Part shown: positions 56,301-64,000 of the stretch, piece by piece
Layout of the letters: the number at the start of each line of letters is the position of its first letter
Position numbering within the stretch: position 1 is the stretch's first letter
Program-made: the position numbers and the translations under genes
The notes under the pieces: model-generated
What the model saw: the letters and a program-made list of their open reading frames with translations, nothing else
What the model was told of the DNA's origin: nothing
The model's database searches: none
Assembly (NCBI GenBank): GCA_030248135.1
Contig: JASANC010003277.1
Span: forward strand, 1 to 64,000
Source of the DNA: Theristus sp. LFF4_11
Taxonomy: Eukaryota > Nematoda > Chromadorea > Monhysterida > Xyalidae
Length of the DNA stretch: 64,000 nt
Reading direction: 5' to 3'

Positions 56301-59300
56301 GGTGTCCTGTGTTTTGTGTTACGTGTGTTTATTTAGCAGATTCCGACTGGTTTCGTTTCGCCGGCGAAATACTTTAGCGAAAAATACGGCAAACAATTTC
56401 AAACCACCGACAGACAGCATTGAGAGACTACACGTGGATGGCTGTGTGCTTGGTGGCAGCGACTAATGCGGCTGATTGAATAAATGCTAGATTTCTGTTG
56501 CACTGTCTCTGTGCGCTCGAACGAATGGTTTGTAATTGGAGAAGATTGTGCACCATGCCGTTTGCGACCACTGCGCACGCCGCTGTGATGGGCCCGGGTT
56601 CAGCTTGCTCTCTACTTTGTGAAATTAATATTTGCGCAGTCTTTTGCTTAATGAAAGCGTCAGCTATTGCGCGCGCGCTCACAGGTCTGTGTGATTTTCT
56701 CTTCCGTTCAACTAGGACGGTTTTCGGGTTTCCTACTGTAGCGCTATAATTACTGAATAATTTCATGTTGCACTTGATGAATTGAATTCAGTTGGATCTG
56801 CGTGTTGATTGGCAACTATTTCTTAAACGCCAACAGTTGTTGCAGACACGGCAACGAAGCAATTGTGCAATCAAGATTAAGATCAGAACAGCGATCATTT
56901 ATTTCTGTTTTCGTTTCATCTCGGCCGCTATGCCAGTTTTTGCGTTTGTTTATGCGATTGGAAGTGCGCAAAAACTATTTGGTCAATATTCTTTTATTTG
57001 TTTGACTATAAAAAACGTTCACCTTTATTTGCCTTAGATGAGAATTAGCTGTGCTTTCTCATACTGCAATGATATCAAGCAATTAAAAACACTGGGAAGA
57101 ACAAAGAAGAGACTTTTTTGACTTTGCTTGCTCATGGGAACTGTTTGAGCTTGAGAGATTTGTTTCACTGGGGGCAGCTAATTTTCGTATGATTGCAACG
57201 TGTGCGTACAGAAATGAAACACGGTGAATACACTGGAAGTCAACTATTTTTCTCAGTAACAAAAAAAAACAGCGAAACTTTTGGCAATTCACACCAACCG
57301 GTGTTCATCGGCGAGTTGACGGACGTGATTTCGGTGATCTTTATGAAGTCTGCCACCTGTCCGCCTTGCGCCTCGATGAACGCGGTCAGTTTGTGCACGT
57401 GGTCCGGCCAGTGCATGTGCGCTGAAGTGTGTGGCATTTACACTGTTCCTTATTTCTCTCGAATCGTGTGTGGAAACGGCCGGAGAAAAGAACAGCACTC
57501 ACCGATCATTTTCGACTTTGTGCGCGTCGTGTAGTCGCAGAGGCGACAGCAGACCGCCATCGTCGGCGTCGCGTGCAGATCGACGGATCGGGTGATCGCG
57601 AACGCGATTTCGGCCGATTGATGGCTACTACTGAGCGTGTGCATCTCGAGTTTGTGCCAGCTGAAACGCACCGATTTCATTGATGTTTGTGTTTGTCAAC
57701 GCGATTCACCACAGTTGTTTGATGTCACAATTTATTTCGATCGTTTCGATGCCACTCGGACACCTTCTTCAGCCAATCCTCAAGAATCTGGGTAAAAACC
57801 GATTTCATTATTTTGCATTCGTCGGTTGAGGGGGAACGCAGATTTCCAGTCACCCGGCAGCTACAATTCGAACTGTGGTGAATCGGCATTGTATCGGTTG
57901 GAATGATTGGTCCAACCAGTTCGACGAGAAGCCAATCAGTGCACAAGCAGCAGATGCCAGCGCGCGCGAAATGCACATGTTCAACAGTTTAGAGGACGTC
58001 TTACTTCGTGAACAGCTCGTTGCACGCGTTACAGCGGACGTGCACGACACTGTTGGCGGCGTTGACGAACTTCGCGCGTTGCTCATTGGTCGCGCCACCT
58101 TCTCGCATGTGGTTCACCTGATGGTTACAATTTTAGGGGTGTGAGAGTTATTGATGATTTTTGAAATGCGGACCTTGAAAGCCGGTTTTTACAAAACTGA
58201 ACGAGATGAAAAGAAACGACATAAATTCCTAGACCAGCGATGCCCAATGCACTGGTCCTTCATCGCCGCGATTGGAATCATGCATGGAGTCATTCTCGCG
58301 TGCTCACCAGTTGCAGCTTCTGCGCGTGCTTGTCGGTCTTTGTGTGCAACTGAAAGTTCGCCTTCAGGTTCGTCTTGTACTGACAGAGGTTGCAGAAGTA
58401 GCTGCCCTGCACGATCGACATATCGTTCGGATGCGGTTGACTACGATCAGCCTCCGTGTGTGCGACCATGTCACCGGCGACGTCCGCGCCAAACACCACG
58501 CAAATGCAGCATTGGTACAGTCTGAAGGGGGTTTGCAAAAAACTACAATTGTGCCCTGAGTAAAGGGTAACACTGCTGATGAAACCCGCTATGGCAAGAT
58601 TTGCAGTTCGTTGTGTTGTGGTTGCTGGTGTATGTTTTATCCATGACAAGTTGAAGTTGCAAAAACATTACTGGAAAAAGAACCAGTGTTACGCGGCATT
58701 CATGGAGCAGTATTTTGTGACGCCCAGTGCGCGGTCACTAAATACTGCTTCATGAATGCCCGTTTACATACTTGACGGCTTGCGGTTCGACATCGATTTT
58801 TTGCTGCAGTGACGCATCGCATTCAGCCAAGACGGTCGCAACCACATCCGAGCAGCTCGACGTTGCTGGGTTGAGCGGACCGATTTGCACGGCTGCGCCG
58901 GCCGTTACTGGTGGCGAACTTGAATTGTTGGCGTTGCTGGCGGCTGCCTTGATTAAAATGCTGCCAGCCGCCAGTTTTGACTGTAACATTTGAATGTGTC
59001 GTTTTTCGAAGACAGATGCAGTGACAAAGGGAATCACATGCTTAACATTTTTTGAGAGCAATCAACTTGCCTGCAAGAGCAGCATGTTCTGCATGTGTTT
59101 GTCGCTCTGGAGGTGGATGCGAAAGTTCCGCGCAATGCTCGTTTCGTACTGACAAACTTCGCAGCGATGCGTCTGCTGTTGTGTCTGCTGTGTTGCAACC
59201 GTTGTCGTTGGTTGGTTGGTCGCAGACGGCGGTGTCGTCGTCGTCAGATCGGGAGTGCTCGTTTGATTCGGGTGCCTGAATCAGTGAACAAACGAAGGTC

Positions 59301-61808
59301 AAGAGACGCCGCGAGAAGTTCCATGAATGGGGCTTAGGACGTTGGACTATACTGAGTGAACGTTTTTTTCTGATTGTGTCGCTAGCCACTGTGAACTGAT
59401 GCGCCTTGCACAACATCCACACTCGTGGCAGCTGCTTCAGCCAACCTGGCATTCGCTGTCGTTGCGACGGCCGTCGGTGCGTCCGCGTGTATCAGCGCGT
59501 TCACGTCAATCTGACTGTTGCCAGCCTGCAGCTCTTGCACGTTGTTCAGATGCTTGTCGGACTGCATGTGAATGCTGAGATTGCCTTTGGTCGTCGTCGA
59601 GTACTTGCAGATGTCGCAGCGGTACGGCTTATAGCCACAAGTGTACGTTTCGCCGCGCGCCAACTTCGGATGCGGCCGATTACTGATACAGTAGTGGCAC
59701 GTGACCACCTCGTCCGAGTGTTTCTCCTGTAACAGATTGAAGGCGATTTTGAAATGGTGGTCTTGGTGGGAGTGAACGGATGTGTTCTTTGTGATGATGC
59801 ACACGCATTCACTCGTTCACGAGATGAACTGTTGATGACCGTCGATAGCCATGCAATGTGTTGATTTGTGTGACTCTCCAAAATCATAAATAACCTTCGA
59901 AACTGCATGACCGGTCAAACAAAAACATTCTGTTGGAGGTTTGGGTTCTTGTGGGTGCTCAGTGAATCTTGCCACTGAAACTGACCTTCATGTGAATGTC
60001 GAGTGTCTCCTGGTACTTGTAGTGCCAGTTGCACTTGGGGCACTTCAGCGTTTTGCACGAGTTGCGCGACGTCGACATGCTTGACTGCATGCCACCGGCC
60101 GCCACGAACGTGCCACCGCCAGCTGTCGAGCCGTTCGAGGAGCCGGTTGACGTGGACGACGGCGTGGCCGTGCGCAGTGGCGTTGGCGTTGGCGTGCCGG
60201 TGGCTTGCGGCCGCATCGGCGACGGCAGCATGGCGGTGCCGACCGTGGCCGCTGCCATCAAGTCGCATGTCAGACATTCCACACCGACTGGCCGCCCGTC
60301 CGGGTGCACGGGACACCTGAACATGGATCATGACGCTTGTCGTCTGGCTGGTAACGTAGATCGTTTGTTTCACCAGATTTCAGAACAAATTATGTTTTCA
60401 CAATTGACCCTGATTGAACGACATATTTATGACCTATTTTTTCAAACGTGTCTCACTGAAATGACGTCATATGCCGCAAAACATGCGCTTGCCGTTCACA
60501 GCAAACCAGTATTTCCGTTTAGCTGATTTTCTTCCCGTAAATAAATGGTGAATGTCGAATCAGTCGCACCAAACTGACATTTTAGTGCCTGTACTTCGAC
60601 AAACGGGCGTTTTTAAAGCAAATGACGTCATTTTAGTCCGGACACTTTTGAATTAATCCACAATACTTGATTGTTGAATGCTGGTGTTTCTGCAGTCTGC
60701 TCGCTGACAACTCGGACGCCACCAGCAAGCTGCGTGCCAAGTCGTCGTAGCCACTCGGCGCCGTCGTCACGTGATCACTGTTCACTTCAACCGGCAACGG
60801 CTTACAGCTGAGATCTTCGATGTCGGCGTCGTCAGTGGTCTGTTGTGGAGACTGTTGCTCGTTTGGTCGAAGCAGAAACAGCGACTCAAAGAACATCAGC
60901 GACGCGACGCCCGTGGCGTCAGTGTCCTTTTCGGTAAAGTCCGCGTGTAACGACGTTTCGTGTGCGCCGTCGCAATGTCGCAGTAGTGAGCTGCGGTCGG
61001 GAAAATTCATTTTGCAATGTATACAGAGATGACAATTGTTCGACGTCGATGAATCGATGCATAATTTATGTGCGGAAGCAGGTTGAGTAGCGGAGGAAGG
61101 CATTCCATCGTTATCATCAGAAGACTTGTCATTGTTGCGTAACGTGCAATCGTTTGCGGATACCAGTGGAAGCACTGCAAATCGCTGCGGTTGGTTGGAT
61201 CGGCCAATCAGTGTCAGCGATGAAAATGTTGTCGATTGCTTAGAATCAGTGGATTTGTTCGGAAGCTCGGAGCTCAAACCAGTAGCGTCGAAATCAGTTG
61301 CTTTGTCATCAAGAATAATGTGAATCGTTCGTCCATCTTGCGAGAACAGAATGGCCACCTGAGTGCCGGTTGAAGCGTCGACCTCTGATGATTCGCTGCT
61401 TCGAAGCTCGGCTGTTGAGATCGACCGACTTTCCTGCGACAGTGAAACGTTGACAGAGTAGTTTGCTAGTCAATGTGCTCTAATTGAAACAGTATTCTGC
61501 ATTAGCAGTTTGCAAATGTGTTTTTAATTGACACAGTTTTGTCGAATTTCATCAGTTTCCCTAACGTCATGTTTCATCGTACTGTCGTCGTGAGCGATCG
61601 CGTCAACCGTTGCACCGTCGCCAGCATTGTCGTCAGTTGACATTGTGGACGTCGTCTCGAGCGGGCACGTTGACGAGCCGCCAGTTGGCAGTGACGGTGA
61701 CGTGTCGTGCTGCAGCAGCGTCGTCACGACGCCCGTGGCGGCCGGATTGTCGGCGGCGCCCGACGGTAGACACGCGTTGACGCTCGCTTTCAGCAGTGTG
61801 TCGGCCAT
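41398..61808 (-). CDS. zfh2: ZFHX3/ZFHX4/zfh-2-type multi-zinc-finger, three-homeodomain transcription factor
   Basis: Exons: 61566-61808 (ATG 61808), 60712-61433, 59986-60316, 59446-59726, 59071-59275, 58772-58980, 58308-58521, 58005-58117, 57503-57660, 57299-57421, 48095-48214, 47771-48000, 45544-47664, 45176-45418, 43850-45070, 43226-43663, 42928-43128, 42206-42797, 41804-42015 and 41522-41677, all in phase (2,711 codons). A last exon at about 41398-41457 is uncertain. C2H2 fingers include [58 protein letters not shown] and [19 protein letters not shown]. Homeodomains are at about residues 1677-1735, 1998-2060 and 2379-2438, with helix 3 motifs [24 protein letters not shown] and [17 protein letters not shown] and PLDLS match CtBP-binding motifs. 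A 13-Asn run is present. The vertebrate third homeodomain is absent, leaving three as reported for fly zfh-2. Nuclear developmental regulator. Confidence 0.97.
55352..55680 (+). mobile_element. tRNA-derived SINE with (AAC)n tail and target-site duplication
   Basis: The head AGCCGGCTGAGTGGCTGAGTG-like sequence, then GATAGCACTTGGGACTTCCA and CGGAAGGCCCGGG, looks like a tRNA-derived pol III head. The body has an inverted TTACCCAACGCCC / GGGCGTTGGGTAA pair. The end is (AAC)n. The flanks repeat AACAACAATGGATTTGGT (about 55334-55351 and 55675-55692), a good target-site duplication. The part at about 55430-55530 is swamped by G runs, and the B box is damaged (GGGGGCGACCCC). Confidence 0.8.
55428..55530. 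repeat. G-homopolymer-rich block inside the SINE
   Basis: Runs of 6-13 G interrupt what should be SINE body. Composition is G-biased rather than GC-balanced, like the block at 14.26-14.60 kb. Base-calling or polishing failure is the simplest reading. Confidence 0.6.
58691..58762. repeat. Short inverted repeat with GGCATTCATG ends, intronic
   Basis: The left half GGCATTCATGGAGCAGTATT is the near-perfect inverse of the right half AATACTGCTTCATGAATGCC, with a 32-bp loop. It sits about 10 bp beyond the donor of the 58772-58980 exon of the ZFHX gene. Similar ends occur at 8389-8522 and the motif at 16018. Confidence 0.7.
59065..59070 (-). other. GC-AG intron donor in the ZFHX gene
   Basis: The exon 59071-59275 ends LLLQ (CAG) directly before GCAAGT on the minus strand. 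With this donor the exon is phase 0 and joins to TCA-AAA-CTG at 58980. The only nearby GT would add two residues and shift the phase. CAG|GCAAGT is the classic GC donor consensus. Confidence 0.7.
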
Positions 61809-64000
61809 TTTTTATGGGCACCCTGAAAGGTGACAAAACTGATTGTGGCTGGCGATGGTGAATAGCTGGAGTAGTGAATGTAAACGCGTGGTTTTCGCAA
61901 GTTCAATGTCATTTGCACTGCGTGTGTGCGCACCGTGTTGCGTCGAATAATTATTGCAGCGCACACATAACATGTGTGCCAGAGAGACCAGTTCGACACC
62001 AGGCTCTTTGTACAAACATACACATGTATGTATTTTTGCATGCTGGCTTCTTTTAATTAAACTCATCAGTTGCAGCAGTCAGAAAATGGACGCGCGAGCG
62101 AGACAGAGAAAGAGAGAGTTGATTGCAAATATAATAATGAACGAGAACGCCTGCCATTCGTTAACACTGTTTTGTGGTCGAAGAATATAATTTCAATTAA
62201 ATTAAAAACACAACAACAACAACACGGCACTGTCGCAGTAGAACGTTGTGGGGGTACAGTGCGTCTACTAATGAAACTAACACAGCAGCACGTATAGTAA
62301 TAATAATTCGTTTGCCAGCAATGCGCCGGCTACATCAGGCAACCACAACACAACGGTGTGCATGGTGTTACAAGAGATGTGAGACAACGACAACGGCGTT
62401 TGGGTTATTCATTAGATTTAATTAACGACCAGCCACATTTAAAAAGTTCGACGTGAGGCGTCCGCTGACGAGCGCACCACGGCAGCATGCAGTTGGAATA
62501 ATAAGAACACGAAAAACACGCAAATATCATCGTTCGTCTTAGTTGATGAAGTTAATGGGTCGTCTTGCATAAATAGTAATTTCATTTTTTGCGACCAATA
62601 ACACTTTTTGAACTGATATATAATTATCTCTCTGCCGTTCGTACGACAGTCAGGTTGATGCGCGCATAGAACAGTTGACAAAAATTATCTGTGTTCAACG
62701 GTTCGCAGTGCGCAATAATTAATCAGACAATTTGAAACTGAACCAACGGGGAGACCGCGCGGAAAAAATCGATTGTGGCAAACCAATCGGTTCATCACTC
62801 GGTCAAGAGAAAGGCGTAAACTGATGATGCGTTCGCTGGTCTTGTGTTTCGGGTCGTTCGGGCAAAAGTTCGAATGTAACGGGATATGTGGTCAAGGTTG
62901 ATTACATTATTGTAACTTCCACCGATTCTGGCTGTCTTGCATTTTTGCAGCCTAACGAAACTTAGCATGGCCTTTTAAATTAAGGAATGATCAGTTCATT
63001 GTTCTTGGAAGTGTGCTATTATGTTTGAGGTTCAATGAAATGCACGCAAGCGTAATCTGATCAGAGAAATCTAAAGAGTTCAAAATGCTCAATTTTGTGT
63101 TGTTAAACTGTGATTAATGATAACTGGCAGTGAACAAGTAGCGGATTTTACGTAATAACATAAATTTCAGGCGTGAAACAGAAATTTTGCGCGGTGTAAT
63201 GTGAAACGGTATAATTTCGAAATCTCACAAGCATTAGACAAAATATGATTATTCAGGGTGAGCAATTGAGCAATCGAGCGCAAAAGTACAACCGTGGCAT
63301 AATGACGGGCGATATCATTCGCTTTGGCCGAAAGGTCGCTGGTATTTTGCGATAGTTGTGAGAAAATATTTCTCATTTATTAAACGTTGAAAATATTTTT
63401 TGCGGAGGTCAGGCAGGCACTGCGTGCGCTGTCTACGCCGGAGAGGCGAGAAAATGACGTCGTGTAACTTCAAATGGGCGTTTAATTTTATAGCGGAATA
63501 ATGGCTGAAAAATATCGGCGCGAACAACGTCAAGAAAAAACAACAACGTATATCGCATGCAATTCGCAAATGTTAAATAATGTGATCGTGGTTCATGTTG
63601 GCATGCGCGCTGTGTGTGATGGCGCACATTCGGGTTGCACTGAATTCCTCGATGATTGATAAACATGCATCATTATGATCATAACCCAATCACGTTTTCA
63701 CGATGGGTATCACCGCATGAAAACATTGCAATAACCTACGTAGATGTTGTGAGGTTGGGAAATTTTTGTCCAAACAGTAAGGCGATTGATTAATAGTTCT
63801 TTTTTCTTGAAAAAAATCAGCGAAATTACAGTAGTGCTTTTTTGACGCGTTTTTCACAGACGTCGGCGACCTCTCGCTCTCTCTTTTTCATGGATTCGTC
63901 GAACACGAATGCAAAGCGGGCGTTGTGGCGTGGTGCGACTGTGAATTATGATCATTAGCATTTCACACCGCACACGTGGTGCGTGCGGGCGTCGCAGAGT
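61809..64000. other. Upstream flank of the ZFHX gene, no gene seen
   Basis: About 2.2 kb beyond the start codon. It is AT-rich, with a GAGAGAGA stretch near 62,100 and an (AAC)n run at 62,210. Frames of up to 94 codons on both strands lack recognisable features. It probably holds 5' UTR, perhaps more upstream exons, and the promoter. No TATA box could be assigned. Confidence 0.4.

Larger units (their letters stand above)
48215..57298 (-). other. 9-kb intron of the ZFHX gene
   Basis: The exons on either side (57299-57421 and 48095-48214) join in phase 1 to give a Gly-then-Asp junction, so no coding exon is needed in between. I found no protein-like frame inside. It is AT-rich, holds a SINE with target-site duplication at 55.35-55.69 kb, and has no other recognisable element. 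Its size against the other introns (mostly 50-500 bp) makes it a likely site for enhancers or an alternative first exon. Confidence 0.75.

Overview
This is a eukaryotic nuclear window, from an intron-rich invertebrate animal. Every multi-exon gene resolved here is spliced by GT-AG introns (one GC-AG), the recognisable products have human counterparts, and the DNA between and inside genes is full of MITEs, SINE-like elements, a satellite array and a dead LINE. The phylum cannot be fixed from the sequence alone. No prokaryotic gene, operon or CRISPR array is present.

Layout. 1-800: the 5' end of a penta-EF-hand (ALG-2/PDCD6-like) gene on the minus strand, running off the left edge. 800-10,277: a repeat-rich gap holding a 5'-truncated LINE with its A-rich tail, a 173-bp duplication, a 13-copy 149-bp satellite, a 1-kb foldback element and several MITEs. 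10,278-21,082 (minus): a ZCCHC14/GLS-1-type protein with an N-terminal helical block, a PX-like segment, long Gln/Pro/Ser-rich linkers and a C-terminal CCHC knuckle. 22,155-24,539 (minus): an unassigned Ser-rich gene. 25,816-33,520 (minus): a complete 15-exon VPS51. 33,791-37,526 (plus): a complete 11-exon CtIP/RBBP8/Sae2-type gene, sharing a 270-bp divergent promoter with VPS51. 37,848-39,605 (minus): an unassigned helical gene. 41,398-61,808 (minus): a zfh-2/ZFHX3-type zinc-finger homeodomain gene with 20 well-phased coding exons (over 2,700 codons), three homeodomains, a 9-kb intron and a GC-AG intron. 61,809-64,000: its upstream flank.

The genes are housekeeping or developmental and do not form one pathway: VPS51 is a GARP/EARP tethering subunit, CtIP acts in DNA end resection, the ZCCHC14-like protein probably acts in cytoplasmic mRNA tailing, and ZFHX is a transcription factor. 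The exon maps were built by hand from splice signals, reading phase and recalled family sequences, so individual boundaries may be off by a few bases. I see no clear new biological system. The best second looks are the divergent VPS51-CtIP promoter, the PX-like segment of the ZCCHC14-like gene, the two unassigned genes, the foldback/MITE/SINE families, and two G-rich blocks that look like sequencing artefacts sitting inside repeats.
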